In this document: piece by piece, positions 50,723-59,980 of the stretch | Position numbering within the stretch: the first letter of the stretch is position 1 | Layout of the letters: every line of letters begins with the position of its first letter | NCBI RefSeq assembly: GCF_000429505.1 | Contig: NZ_AUBZ01000004.1 | Location: 113,276 to 177,275 of the forward strand | DNA from: Aliagarivorans taiwanensis DSM 22990 | Lineage (GTDB): Bacteria > Pseudomonadota > Gammaproteobacteria > Enterobacterales > Celerinatantimonadaceae | DNA: 64,000 nt | Direction: 5' to 3' | Notes under the pieces: generated by a model | What the model saw: only the letters and a program-made list of their open reading frames with translations | What the model was told of the DNA's origin: nothing | The model's database searches: none | Position numbers and translations under genes: made by a program

Positions 50723-50842
50723 CCCGCGTTCTCTCATTCATATCTACTCCCCTTTCTCCAATAATATCCGCCAGATAGCTCCCTAAATCGCTGAACCTTG
50801 CTTATTCTTTAAACTGCATTGAGGTAACAGGGAAGCGACACT

Positions 50843-52204
50843 ATGCCAGAAGAGATGGAGCTGCAAAGCCAACAGCATCAACGTATTAAAGAGCTTCATG
50901 ACGCGTTGGATGATGGCCAAATCACCGAAGCCAAAGTGGTCCTTCGCGAGCTCCCTCCGGTAGACATCGCCCTGGTGCTGGAAGCCAGCCCCCCCGCCGA
51001 GCGTAAGCTGCTATGGCAACTCACCAAGCCCGAGCAGCAAGGTGAAATCCTTGAAGAGCTCAACGAAGATGTGATGGAAGGCGTGCTGCAGCTGCTCGAG
51101 CCCGAACAGGTCGCCGAAGTCACCGAAGGCATGGACACCGATGACCTGGCCTACGTCCTGCGCGGCTTGCCAGAGGATGACTACCAAGCGGTGCTAGAGC
51201 AGATGACCGCCCAAGATCGCCACCGGGTTGAGGCTGCCCTCGCCTACCCGGAAGACACCGCCGGCAGCATCATGAACACCGATACCATCACCCTACGCCC
51301 CGATGTCAGCGTGGATGTGGTGCTGCGCTACCTGCGGCTGCGCGGCGAGCTGCCCGAGGCCACCGACGCCCTGTACGTGGTGGACAAACAAGACCGTTTA
51401 ATCGGCGATGTACCGCTGGCGGTGCTGCTCACCGTCGACCCGCAGCGTGAGGTGGGCGATATTATGGACCGCAGCGCCGAAACAATCCCCGTGGCTATGG
51501 ACGATGGCGAAGTAGCTGCCTTGTTCGAGCGCCACGACTGGATATCCGCCCCGGTAGTCGACGAAGAGGGCAAGCTACTTGGCCGTATCACCATCGATGA
51601 TGTGGTCGATGTGATCCGCGAAGATGCCGAGCACAGCATGATGGGGATGGCCGGGATGGACGACGATGAAGACACCTTCGCCCCGGTATTAAAGAGTACC
51701 CAGCGCCGCACCGTATGGCTGGCGGTCAATCTGTGCACAGCGCTGATTGCCGCCTCGATCTCCAATATGTTTGAAAACACCTTGGAGGCATTGGCGACCT
51801 TGGCGGTACTGATGACCATTGTCCCCAGCATGGGAGGTATTGCGGGTAACCAAACCCTGGCGCTGGTGATCCGCGGTATGGCGGTGGGGCATATCGGTCA
51901 GGGCAACACCCGCTGGCTGATTGGCAAAGAGGCCGCCATCGGTATGCTCAATGGGGTGATCTGGGCGTTGGCGATTGGCTTGGTGGTATCGCTATGGAAG
52001 GGCAGCTTGATGCTGGGGCTGATTATCAGCACCGCAATGTTCGCCAATATGGCCATCGCCGGACTCGCCGGAGTGCTGATCCCCATCACCATGAAGCGTT
52101 ACAATATTGATCCCGCCTTGGCGGGCGGGATGGCACTCACCACCGTCACCGATGTGATGGGGCTGTTCACCTTTCTGGGAATGGCAACGCTATTGCTGCG
52201 CTAA
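50843..52204 (+). CDS. mgtE: Magnesium transporter MgtE
   Basis: MgtE is a magnesium-gated magnesium channel of the inner membrane. The 453-residue protein has an acidic N-domain (about 1-130, LPPVDIALVLEASPPAER), a pair of CBS domains (about 135-260), a plug helix, and five transmembrane helices from about 285. The pore motif region shows NLCTALIAASI and PSMGGIAGNQTLALVIRG. The ptsO-mgtE neighbourhood is common in Shewanella- and Vibrio-like genomes. Confidence 0.95.
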   Translation: MPEEMELQSQQHQRIKELHDALDDGQITEAKVVLRELPPVDIALVLEASPPAERKLLWQLTKPEQQGEILEELNEDVMEGVLQLLEPEQVAEVTEGMDTDDLAYVLRGLPEDDYQAVLEQMTAQDRHRVEAALAYPEDTAGSIMNTDTITLRPDVSVDVVLRYLRLRGELPEATDALYVVDKQDRLIGDVPLAVLLTVDPQREVGDIMDRSAETIPVAMDDGEVAALFERHDWISAPVVDEEGKLLGRITIDDVVDVIREDAEHSMMGMAGMDDDEDTFAPVLKSTQRRTVWLAVNLCTALIAASISNMFENTLEALATLAVLMTIVPSMGGIAGNQTLALVIRGMAVGHIGQGNTRWLIGKEAAIGMLNGVIWALAIGLVVSLWKGSLMLGLIISTAMFANMAIAGLAGVLIPITMKRYNIDPALAGGMALTTVTDVMGLFTFLGMATLLLR

Positions 52205-52223
52205 GCCCGAGAGAGAAAGCCGG

Positions 52224-53561
52224 TTAGCTACCGGCGATCTTCATCGACTCCAACAATAGCGAGCCACAACGGATCGAGCTTTGTGGCTTGGCATCGTCGG
52301 CCACTGCCACAACGTTGGCAAACATATCTTTTAGGTTACCCGCCACGGTGATTTCGTGTACCGGGAAAGCGATCTCGCCATTCTCCACCCAGTAACCGGC
52401 CGCACCGCGCGAGTAATCACCGGTTACCACGTTCACGCCTTGACCCATCAGCTCGGTCACCAATAATCCAGTACCCATTTTCTTAAGCAAGTCAGCGCGG
52501 CTGATGCCCGAGTTCGAGATGTGCCAGTTGTGAATACCACCAGCATGACCGGTACTGCGCAGACCAAGCTTACGCGCCGAGTAACTGGTGAGCAGATAGG
52601 TCTGCAGGCAGCCCTTCTCAATCACGTGTTGGGCTTTAGGAGCTACCCCTTCGCTATCGAATGGGGTGCTCGACAGGGCTTTTAGCAGGTAAGGATCTTC
52701 ATAGATGGAGAACCAGTCTGGAAAGATCGGCTGACCGAGCGCGTCTAGTAAGAACGAAGAGCGGCGATACAAGCTGCCGCCACTGATGGCGCTAACTAGA
52801 TGCCCTAGCAGGCCACTGGCCACATCGCGGTCATACACCACCGGCACTTCGCAGGTAGGGATCTTACGGCTGCCAATACGTGACAGGGTCTTCTCACTGG
52901 CTTGTTTGGCCACCCACTCCACCGACTCTAAGTCGGCAAAGTCGCGCGCCACGGTGTAGGCATAGTCGCGCTGCATCTCTTCCTCGCCGGCAATAAGCAT
53001 ACAGCTGATGCTGTGGCGGCTACTCGGATAGCCGTGGATAAAGCCATGGCTGTTGCCGTAGACCTTGATACCAAAATGGCTATTCACGCTGGCACCATCG
53101 CTGGCCTTAATGCCCTTTTCTGCCAGCGCAATGGATTCACACTGCTTGGCGATCTCAATCAACGGCTCGGGTTCAAGGGAGTGCGGATGGAACAGCGACA
53201 AGTCAGGAATATCGGTCGCCAGCAGGTCCTTATCGGCAATCCCGGCGGCCGGGTCTTGGGAGGTATAAGCGGAGATATCTACCGCCGCCTTCACCGTGCT
53301 GCGAATGGCATCGGCGCTCAGATCCGAGGTCGAGGCACTGCCTTTGCGGCCATTGTTATATACCGCAATCCCCAGCGCACCGTCGTGGTTAAACTCCAGG
53401 GTTTCTACTTCCAACTCGCGGGTGGCGATACTGATACCGGTCTGTTTCGAGATGGAAACTTCGCTTTGATCAGCGCCGAGACGTTTGGCTTCCGTGATAG
53501 CAAGCTCCACTGCTTGCTTTAACTGCTCGAGCTCCGCGCTCACTTGTTGTTGAGAGGTCAT
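52224..53561 (-). CDS. pmbA: Metalloprotease TldE (PmbA)
   Basis: PmbA/TldE pairs with TldD to degrade unfolded peptides and to mature microcin B17 or CcdA in E. coli. ATG 53561 gives 445 residues. The upstream reading to 53594 has no ribosome binding site. Conserved parts are EFNHDGALGIAVYNNGRKGSAS-type, STPFDSEGV, GHAGGIHNWHISN and GDYSRGAAGYWVENGEI. Only TldD carries the catalytic HExxxH, and it is absent here as expected. It diverges from yjgA, as in E. coli. Confidence 0.95.
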   Translation of the reverse strand: MTSQQQVSAELEQLKQAVELAITEAKRLGADQSEVSISKQTGISIATRELEVETLEFNHDGALGIAVYNNGRKGSASTSDLSADAIRSTVKAAVDISAYTSQDPAAGIADKDLLATDIPDLSLFHPHSLEPEPLIEIAKQCESIALAEKGIKASDGASVNSHFGIKVYGNSHGFIHGYPSSRHSISCMLIAGEEEMQRDYAYTVARDFADLESVEWVAKQASEKTLSRIGSRKIPTCEVPVVYDRDVASGLLGHLVSAISGGSLYRRSSFLLDALGQPIFPDWFSIYEDPYLLKALSSTPFDSEGVAPKAQHVIEKGCLQTYLLTSYSARKLGLRSTGHAGGIHNWHISNSGISRADLLKKMGTGLLVTELMGQGVNVVTGDYSRGAAGYWVENGEIAFPVHEITVAGNLKDMFANVVAVADDAKPQSSIRCGSLLLESMKIAGS

Positions 53562-53675
53562 AATCTGCTTGTCACTAAGTCGATTTCTTAGCATACCAAA
53601 TCAACTCAAGCCCCGGTAAGCCTGATCTGCTAAGATAGAGCCAAATATCGCTTTTTATTTCAGGTTTATACATAA

Positions 53676-54191
53676 ATGAGTGAAAACGAAGTCTTTGACG
53701 ACGACGAGTGGGTCAGTAAGTCACAGATCAAGCGCGAAGCGGAAGAGCTAAAAGACTTAGGCAAAGAGTTAACTAACCTCTCCAAGCAGCAACTCGACAC
53801 CATCGACATGAGCGAAGAACTGCTCGACGCACTAATGCTGGCCAAGCGCCTGCAGGCCAAACGAGAGCGCGAAGGCCTGCGCCGCCACTTTAACTACATC
53901 GGCAAGCTGATGCGCGAATCCGACACCGACGCTATCCGCGCCGGCATCGAGAAGATCCGCAACCGCCATCTGTATGCTGCCCAAGCCCAACAGCGCATGG
54001 AAAAGCTGCGCGATCGCTTGTTAGAAGAAGGTGACGCCGGTATCAACCAACTGATTGAAGACCACCCAGAACTGGACCGCCAGTGGATGCGTCAGCTAGT
54101 GCGCCAAGCCAGCAAAGAGAAAAAAGCCGAGAAGCCGGGTAAGAACTACAAAGAGTTGGCCGCTTACCTTAAATCGGTGATCGAAGCCTAA
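53676..54191 (+). CDS. yjgA: Ribosome biogenesis factor YjgA (DarP)
   Basis: YjgA/DarP is a small, mostly helical, highly charged protein that binds late 50S precursors and supports 23S active-site folding in E. coli. The 171-residue sequence has the family pattern DDEWVSKSQIKREAEELKDLG at the N-terminus and RRHFNYIGKLMR. It is followed by a strong terminator. Confidence 0.93.
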   Translation: MSENEVFDDDEWVSKSQIKREAEELKDLGKELTNLSKQQLDTIDMSEELLDALMLAKRLQAKREREGLRRHFNYIGKLMRESDTDAIRAGIEKIRNRHLYAAQAQQRMEKLRDRLLEEGDAGINQLIEDHPELDRQWMRQLVRQASKEKKAEKPGKNYKELAAYLKSVIEA

Positions 54192-54214
54192 TCCAGCAAA
54201 TTGTTGATGTGTAG

Positions 54215-54238
54215 GGGCGCTCTCAGCGCCCTTTTTTA
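54215..54238 (+). terminator. Rho-independent terminator of yjgA
   Basis: GGGCGCT/AGCGCCC with a three-base loop (54215-54231) is followed by six T. It marks the end of the core block and the start of the accessory region. Confidence 0.88.
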
Positions 54239-55174
54239 TTAGCTCGCCTCAGGCACGCCTAAGCTACCAACAATGCCACTGCGCACAATCCCCGCCTCCT
54301 GCTCACAACTGGTCGAAGGCCCCAGATACTCAGCAGGAATGGTCACCACATGCTGCTTACGGTATTGGGCCGGGCTCATCTTGTAGCGCTTTTTAAACAA
54401 GGTGGAGAAATAGGCTTGGTCGTCGTAGCCAACACTCTCGGCGACTTGGGCGATCGAGCTATTGGTGCTGATGATCAGATTAGCCGCTCGCACCATCCGC
54501 TGATCCATCTGAAAGTTCTTCGGGCTAACGCCAAAGATATCCACCCAGTAGCGACGAAACGAGGAGTAGGACATGCCCAGCTCTTTGGCAATCTCCTGAA
54601 AGCTGTAGTTACTCTGGCAGTTGTGTTTAATCGCAGCGGCAATCGCGTTAATGGCCGCAACCGCCTTGTCTTGATGGTCCAGCTCCTTAGGCATCTTCGA
54701 TAGCACCAATAGCATCTCACAATGCTGATCAATCACGTCGGTGGGCAGGTTAAGTTCTACCGCTTTGACCATGGCGTTGATCGCCTCTTCGATGGCGAAG
54801 ATGTTGTTGATCGGCCAGCTAAACTGGCCATCGACAATAATCTGGTTGTCCCGCAGGCGCTGCAGTGCATCGGGGTGATAGATAAGATAAAACTCCTCCC
54901 AGCGGCCACGCTGGTTGGGGCCATAGACATAGTCTTCACCCGGCAGCTGAACCAGCACGCAGGGCCCGGTAACCGCCACATCCTGACCATTAACCTGATA
55001 GCTCCCCTCACCCGAGAGCAAGAACGAGAAGTTGATGGTTTTGCAGGTATAGGAAAGGGTAAACGGCTTATTGGGAAAGTAGCCAATCTCGTGTAGCTGC
55101 TTGGAGGCCAGCTGGCGCTTGGCATTCCCGATAACGTGGATAAAGCCACGTCGGTACAAATGGGGCAATGGCAC
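54239..55174 (-). CDS. AraC family transcriptional regulator
   Basis: The 311-residue protein has an N-terminal cupin-like sensing domain (about 35-110, with FSFLLSGEGSYQVNGQDV) and a C-terminal double helix-turn-helix (about 185-285), including FQEIAKELGMSYSSFRRYW and IAQVAESVGYDDQAYFSTLFKKRY, then the typical FKKRYKMSPAQYRKQ signature. A tail of about 30 residues after the HTH is unusual in length. The effector is unknown. Its place next to the sugar importer and GH43 gene suggests it controls them. A MITE-like repeat separates it from the importer genes. Confidence 0.88.
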   Translation of the reverse strand: MPLPHLYRRGFIHVIGNAKRQLASKQLHEIGYFPNKPFTLSYTCKTINFSFLLSGEGSYQVNGQDVAVTGPCVLVQLPGEDYVYGPNQRGRWEEFYLIYHPDALQRLRDNQIIVDGQFSWPINNIFAIEEAINAMVKAVELNLPTDVIDQHCEMLLVLSKMPKELDHQDKAVAAINAIAAAIKHNCQSNYSFQEIAKELGMSYSSFRRYWVDIFGVSPKNFQMDQRMVRAANLIISTNSSIAQVAESVGYDDQAYFSTLFKKRYKMSPAQYRKQHVVTIPAEYLGPSTSCEQEAGIVRSGIVGSLGVPEAS

Positions 55175-55223
55175 TACTCCTGCCTAAGTGTTGGGGCGGC
55201 ATCCCGCCCCAAAGGTTAGAGAC

Positions 55224-55387
55224 TTATACCAATTTGGATAAGTTAATGGCCAGATATTGCGCAGGGAAAATCATTGAGGACGAGGAGACGCTTGCCGTAA
55301 CTAGTGGACTAATTACAAAAGCGTTGACGCTGTAATCAATGATTTTAACCAGCAAGAACGGTCAGTTACTTATGTAGATTGGTATTA
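55224..55387. repeat. MITE-like 164-bp palindromic repeat, copy A
   Basis: The element starts TTATACCAAT and ends ATTGGTATTA, with imperfect terminal inverted repeats of about 22 bases. Internal inverted segments (AAAATCATTGA/TCAATGATTTT, CGCTT/AAGCG) make nearly the whole unit fold on itself. A second copy of equal length lies at 59795-59958, in the same orientation, with about 13 differences counted by eye. No coding capacity is seen. The last three bases of this copy form the stop codon of the binding-protein gene. Confidence 0.88.
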
Positions 55388-56635
55388 TCTAAACTCCCAG
55401 GCCTCTTGCAGTGCTGCCACTGCTTGCTCAGCACTAATGCTGCCAGCCACCAACTCACTGGAGACATCGTTAATCGCACCGCCTAAGTGGGCACCGGTCA
55501 CTTGGTCAACAAAGCCATGCACGTAGCTGCTCTCAGATACCATCTGCGCCATTTGTCGCATCACTGGCTCCTGAATACCGCTGACCGCACCCGGGGTTAC
55601 CGGCAACATCATCGCCTGCTCGGCCATCTGGGTAAGGTTCTGCTCATTTAGCCAGAAATCCACAAACTTTGCCGTTGTCGGCGTCGCAGAGCGGGTAAAG
55701 GCATAGCCATCAATGCCCGAGATGATGTCGGTAAGCTGACCGCTGCCGCCCTCTACCGCCGGGAAGCGAGCCAAACCGACATTCTCGACGCCAATGCCTT
55801 TGCCATCGCGAGAGGAGTCTTGCTGCAGCTTGTATTGCCATTCACCTTGTAGCTGCATGGCGGCCTCGCCGTTACCAAACAGCGCATAGGCTTGGTCAAT
55901 GTTGCTGCTCATATAGCCGCGCTGCCAGGGCTTCTTCTCGGCCAGTGCGAGTAGCTGATTGGCCGCTTCCAAAAAGGCCGGATCTTCAAAGCCTTCATCC
56001 AGCGCATTCTTAAACACATCTGGCCCGCCGATGCGCATCGCCAGATAGCTAAAGTAGAAGTGGGCAGGCCAACCTTCCACGCCCGCCAGCGCCATTGGGG
56101 TAATGCCGGCCTCGTGTAGCTGATCGATGGCAGCCAGGAAGCCATCCCAAGTTTCCAACTGTTTAGGGTCCACACCGGCTTGCTCAAGCAACTGCTTGTT
56201 GTAATAGAGCATGGTGGGCTTGGAGTAGGCAGGAATACCGTACAAGCGACCATCCACCCGATAGGCATTTAGTGCTGCTTCAGGCATCTCACTGGTGAGC
56301 GTTGGCAGATACTCTTCTAAGTCGGTGAGCAGGCCTTTTTGGGCGCGGTCACGGTAGTCTTGGCCACCCCAGCTGGTGATGATCTCTGGGATATCATTAG
56401 ACAGCAGCATGGTTTGCACCTTCTGCTTGAAGGCCTCGCTGGCCACGAACAGCTTTCTTACCTCAATATCAGGATTGGCTTGCTCAAAGCGTACGATTTG
56501 ATCGTCCCAGGCCTTGTTAATCACCAGCTCAGGGACGTTGTTCATAAAGGTAACACTTTCTTTGGCAGACGCAGATGCCGAGAGGGCAAACGCCATCGTC
56601 AGGCCAGCGGTAGTCAGTAGGTTCTTGTAGTTCAT
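55385..56635 (-). CDS. Sugar ABC transporter substrate-binding protein
   Basis: This is the periplasmic binding protein of a CUT1-type importer. ATG 56635 gives 416 residues with a signal peptide (MNYKNLLTTAGLTMAFALSA, cleavage near SASA-KES). A GTG four codons upstream is possible. The body has the family-1 fold, with SKPTMLYYNKQLLEQAGVDP, ETWDGFLAAIDQLHEAG and AAMQLQGEWQ. The ligand is likely an oligosaccharide, probably xylo-oligosaccharide given the neighbouring GH43 enzyme, but that is inference. Its TAA stop lies inside repeat copy A. Confidence 0.9.
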   Translation of the reverse strand: MNYKNLLTTAGLTMAFALSASASAKESVTFMNNVPELVINKAWDDQIVRFEQANPDIEVRKLFVASEAFKQKVQTMLLSNDIPEIITSWGGQDYRDRAQKGLLTDLEEYLPTLTSEMPEAALNAYRVDGRLYGIPAYSKPTMLYYNKQLLEQAGVDPKQLETWDGFLAAIDQLHEAGITPMALAGVEGWPAHFYFSYLAMRIGGPDVFKNALDEGFEDPAFLEAANQLLALAEKKPWQRGYMSSNIDQAYALFGNGEAAMQLQGEWQYKLQQDSSRDGKGIGVENVGLARFPAVEGGSGQLTDIISGIDGYAFTRSATPTTAKFVDFWLNEQNLTQMAEQAMMLPVTPGAVSGIQEPVMRQMAQMVSESSYVHGFVDQVTGAHLGGAINDVSSELVAGSISAEQAVAALQEAWEFR

Positions 56636-56648
56636 AGCTTGTCTCACT

Positions 56649-57740
56649 TCATATTGTTATTTGTGGGGTGAACACAGCTTTTTCTGTGTGGGTATCAAAG
56701 AGGTGGATCTTTTCCAGATCGAAGGCCAAGCGACAGCGCTGGCCAACCTTCACTGGGATCGCCGCATCAATCTCGGCGTTTATCTGCTGCCCCTGTAAGG
56801 AGAAGCAGCAAAGTGCACTGGCCCCCAGCAGCTCGTAGCTAAGCAGCTCGGCGTCGAAGGGGCCAGATTGTTCATCGATATAGACATCGCCGGGGCGGAT
56901 CCCCAAACTCACCGCGCCGGCTTGGCCACGGTAGTCACCAACGATAGGGACTTGGGTATCGCCCAGCTGCACACTTAGCTGTCCGCTATCGGCAATGGCG
57001 ATCTGCACATCGATAAAGTTCATGGTGGGCGAGCCAATAAAGCTGGCCACAAACTTACTGTTAGGGTGGGCGAAGACCTCGCGCGGGCTGCCAATCTGGG
57101 CGATATGCCCCTGATTCATAATGATCACCTTGTCGGCCAAGGTCATCGCCTCCACCTGATCGTGGGTTACATAGACGGTGGTGCGCTTCATCCGCTCGTG
57201 CATCTGGCGGATCTCGCTGCGCATCGAGCCGCGTAGCTTGGCATCGAGGTTGGAGAGCGGCTCATCGAACAGGAATACACTGGGCGTTCTGACCATCGCC
57301 CGCCCCATGGCAACCCGCTGGCGTTGACCACCGGATAGCGCCGCCGGCTTGCGCCCCAGTAATGGGGTTAGCTCAAGGATTTCTGCCACATCGGCCACCT
57401 TGCGACGGATGGTCGCTTTGTCTTCGCCGGAGATACGCAGGCCAAAGCCAATGTTCTGCTCCACGCTGAGGTGGGGGTAGAGCGCATAGGACTGAAACAC
57501 CATCGCGATATCGCGCTCTTTGGGCTCAAGGTCGTTAACTACCCGATCGCCGATGGTGATTTGCCCATCGCTGATCGATTCCAGCCCGGCAATCATCCGC
57601 AATGTAGTCGACTTGCCACAGCCGGAGGGGCCGAGCAACACCACAAACTCCCCTTCATCGATGGTAAGGTCGATGCCCTTAACGATGTGGGCGGTTTGGT
57701 CGTACTTTTTATGTACCTGATGAAATTCAACTTTAGCCAT
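56649..57740 (-). CDS. Sugar ABC transporter ATPase (MsmK/UgpC/MalK type)
   Basis: The 363-residue ATPase has Walker A GPSGCGKSTTLRM (about 36-48), Q-loop VFQSYALYPHLSV, signature LSGGQRQRVAMGRA and Walker B FLFDEPLSNLDA, then a C-terminal OB/TOBE regulatory domain (about 240-360). AGGAAAACACT precedes the ATG. It serves the two permeases encoded just upstream. Such ATPases may also be shared between importers. Confidence 0.93.
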   Translation of the reverse strand: MAKVEFHQVHKKYDQTAHIVKGIDLTIDEGEFVVLLGPSGCGKSTTLRMIAGLESISDGQITIGDRVVNDLEPKERDIAMVFQSYALYPHLSVEQNIGFGLRISGEDKATIRRKVADVAEILELTPLLGRKPAALSGGQRQRVAMGRAMVRTPSVFLFDEPLSNLDAKLRGSMRSEIRQMHERMKRTTVYVTHDQVEAMTLADKVIIMNQGHIAQIGSPREVFAHPNSKFVASFIGSPTMNFIDVQIAIADSGQLSVQLGDTQVPIVGDYRGQAGAVSLGIRPGDVYIDEQSGPFDAELLSYELLGASALCCFSLQGQQINAEIDAAIPVKVGQRCRLAFDLEKIHLFDTHTEKAVFTPQITI

Positions 57741-57749
57741 AGTGTTTTC

Positions 57750-58577
57750 CTAACCTTTTACTGCACCACCGGTCAGGCCGGCGATAATGTATTTCTGGGC
57801 GACTACAAAGAACATCACCGAGGGCACCACCGACACAGAGACATAGGCCAGCACCTTGTTCCAAGCGATGGCATGCTCACCCTGGAATTGCATAATGCCC
57901 AAGGTCCATGGGTAGAGATCGGGGTTGTTAATCACCACCAGCGGCAACAAGTAGTTGTTCCAGCTGGTCACCAGCACGAACACACCTACCGTGGCCAGAA
58001 TCGGGGTCGAGAGCGGCAATACAATCTCGAAGAAGAAGCGTGAGTAGCCGCAGCCATCCACCGCCGCGGCATCAAACAACTCGGCGGGCAACTGCTCGAA
58101 GAAGGAGCGGAACAGCAAGATCGCCATCGCCAAACCAAAGGCCACCTGCGGCACAATCACCCCCATGTAGCTATCCAGCAGCCCCATGTCTTTGATCTTG
58201 ATAAACAGCGGCAAGATGCCGGTGGCAAAGGGGAACATCATGCCCAACATAAAGTAGGAGTAGATGTAACGCTTACCCACAAAGCGAATATGCGAGAAGG
58301 TAAAGGCCGCCATCGCGCCGCCCAACAAGGTCAGCGCCAGGGTAGTCAAGCTCATAATCAGGCTGTTCTTCATCGCCACCCACAGCTGTTTATCCAGCAA
58401 GATGGAGGCGTAGTGCTGAAACTCCCAGCTCTGGGGCAGTCCTAAGGGGTTGGTTTGCAACTCGCCAATGCTCTTAAAGCCACCGAGTACCGTTGCCAGC
58501 AGTGGCAACATCACAAAGCCGGTCACCGCCATTAAGAAACACAAACGTTTCCAGTCACTTAACACGCTGCTTTTCAT
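57750..58577 (-). CDS. Sugar ABC transporter permease (MalG type)
   Basis: The 275-residue inner membrane protein has six hydrophobic segments and the EAA loop ELFDAAAVDGCGYSRFFFEIVLP (about 178), the contact site for the ATPase. Its first gene neighbour overlaps by four bases. This is the second permease of the pair by position and length. Confidence 0.92.
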   Translation of the reverse strand: MKSSVLSDWKRLCFLMAVTGFVMLPLLATVLGGFKSIGELQTNPLGLPQSWEFQHYASILLDKQLWVAMKNSLIMSLTTLALTLLGGAMAAFTFSHIRFVGKRYIYSYFMLGMMFPFATGILPLFIKIKDMGLLDSYMGVIVPQVAFGLAMAILLFRSFFEQLPAELFDAAAVDGCGYSRFFFEIVLPLSTPILATVGVFVLVTSWNNYLLPLVVINNPDLYPWTLGIMQFQGEHAIAWNKVLAYVSVSVVPSVMFFVVAQKYIIAGLTGGAVKG

Positions 58578-59515
58578 GACTTGCCTCCGGCTTTGTTGTT
58601 CATAAAGGTGTTTTGGTAGATAAAGGCGAAGATCACGCAGGCGATAAACAGGATGACCCCAATCGCCGAGCCAAAGCCGATATGCATCCGGCTAATTCCG
58701 AAGGTGTAGAGGTAGCTCACGATGGAGTGGCTAGTGTGGCCCGGGCCGCCCTGGGTCATCGGCATAATCAGGTCGAACAATTGCAGCGCACCGAGCACAC
58801 TGAAGAACACCGACAGCACAATGGCGTGGCGCACCAGCGGGATCTTAATCAGCAAGGTGGTTTGCAGGGTGGAGGCGCCATCAATTTTGGCTGCCTCGAT
58901 AAGGTCTTTGGAGATGCCTTGTAAGGCCGCGATAAAGATCATCATGTGGAAGCCGAAGTACTTCCAGACAATCACCACTAGGATTGCGGTGAAGGCCAGT
59001 CCCCTATCGGCCAACACAAATATGGGCTCAAGACCAAAGAACTCGGTAAAACTCGAGATAAGTCCGTAGTTGCCATCGTAAATAAAGCGCCAGATCAAAC
59101 CGGCGACGACTTCCGCCAAAATATAAGGCAGGAAGAACATCATTCTAAATACGGTATTCGACCACTTCTTCTGATACACACAGAGCGCGCATATCATGGC
59201 CAAAGGAAGCTGAATAAATAACGACACACCGACAATCTTCAGTGTATTAACTACCGCACTGCTGAAAACCGAATGGCCAGCGACCCGCTCATAGTTCTTT
59301 AAACCGATAAAATTATCGAGTTCACCAATACCGTTCCATTTGTACAAACTGTATATGCTGGCCTCGCCCAGCGGCAGAATCACAAACAGGGTGAAAAGAA
59401 ACAGCGCAGGGGGTAAAAACAACAGCAGGGTGGTCATCTTCCCTTGCTGATTGATGCGCTTCCACATCCCACCAAGCCCCTTCTGCTCGGGGTAGACGTC
59501 AATGGACTGTTCCAT
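58574..59515 (-). CDS. Sugar ABC transporter permease (MalF type)
   Basis: The 313-residue protein has six transmembrane segments and the EAA loop DLIEAAKIDGASTLQTTLLIKIPL (about 207). It is the first gene of the four-gene importer. A soluble N-terminus of about 28 residues precedes the first helix. Its promoter should lie in the 59516-59794 gap. Confidence 0.92.
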   Translation of the reverse strand: MEQSIDVYPEQKGLGGMWKRINQQGKMTTLLLFLPPALFLFTLFVILPLGEASIYSLYKWNGIGELDNFIGLKNYERVAGHSVFSSAVVNTLKIVGVSLFIQLPLAMICALCVYQKKWSNTVFRMMFFLPYILAEVVAGLIWRFIYDGNYGLISSFTEFFGLEPIFVLADRGLAFTAILVVIVWKYFGFHMMIFIAALQGISKDLIEAAKIDGASTLQTTLLIKIPLVRHAIVLSVFFSVLGALQLFDLIMPMTQGGPGHTSHSIVSYLYTFGISRMHIGFGSAIGVILFIACVIFAFIYQNTFMNNKAGGKS

Positions 59516-59794
59516 GAATTGCTCCTCATAGCATTCCGTCTAGAAAAAGGTTATGGCATCGCAACAAAACCAAACATAGAGGTTTTGTCATAGTTATTTG
59601 TAGTTTTCGTTCAACGTGATCCAGTTCTCTTGTTAAGCCGCACGCTAAAAAATATCGTGACCATCAACAACGCGAGTTAATTAAACAATCAATTAACTCA
59701 CCAACTAAACAAGGTAATTTAATAAAGCATTCCGTCGCTTTCTTTCAGAACCTGGCCAGATCATGTTATCGACCAACGAATATTGAGATGAGCC
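59516..59794. promoter_or_regulatory. AT-rich divergent control region of importer and GH43 gene
   Basis: No gene is seen. The region lies between the diverging importer and GH43 genes and is AT-rich. It has a perfect 8-bp inverted repeat ACAAAACC/GGTTTTGT with a 9-base loop (59564-59588), 50 bases before the permease start, a plausible operator or leader hairpin. A TTAATTAAACAATCAATTAA tract lies near 59680. I could not assign -35/-10 boxes with confidence. Confidence 0.45.
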
Positions 59795-59958
59795 TTATAC
59801 CAATCTGGATAAGTAAATAATCAGATATTGCGCAGGGAAAATCATTGAGGACAAGGAAGCGCTTGCCGTAACTAGTGGACTAATTACAAAAGCGCTGACG
59901 CAGTCATCAATGATTTTAACCAGCAAGAATGATCAGTTACTTATGTAGATTGGTATTA
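59795..59958. repeat. MITE-like 164-bp palindromic repeat, copy B
   Basis: This is the same element as at 55224-55387, same length and orientation, with TTATACCAAT and ATTGGTATTA ends. It ends 23 bases before GH43 ATG 59981, so any GH43 transcript starting in the gap would carry it as a hairpin in the 5' leader. Confidence 0.88.
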
Positions 59959-59980
59959 CACCGCAGAATCAGGAGTTATG

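Noticed and set aside
50723..50842. Magnesium riboswitch ahead of mgtE
   Set aside because: The 120-base gap shows no conserved M-box or mgtA-leader features that I recognise, and it is too short for the M-box fold.
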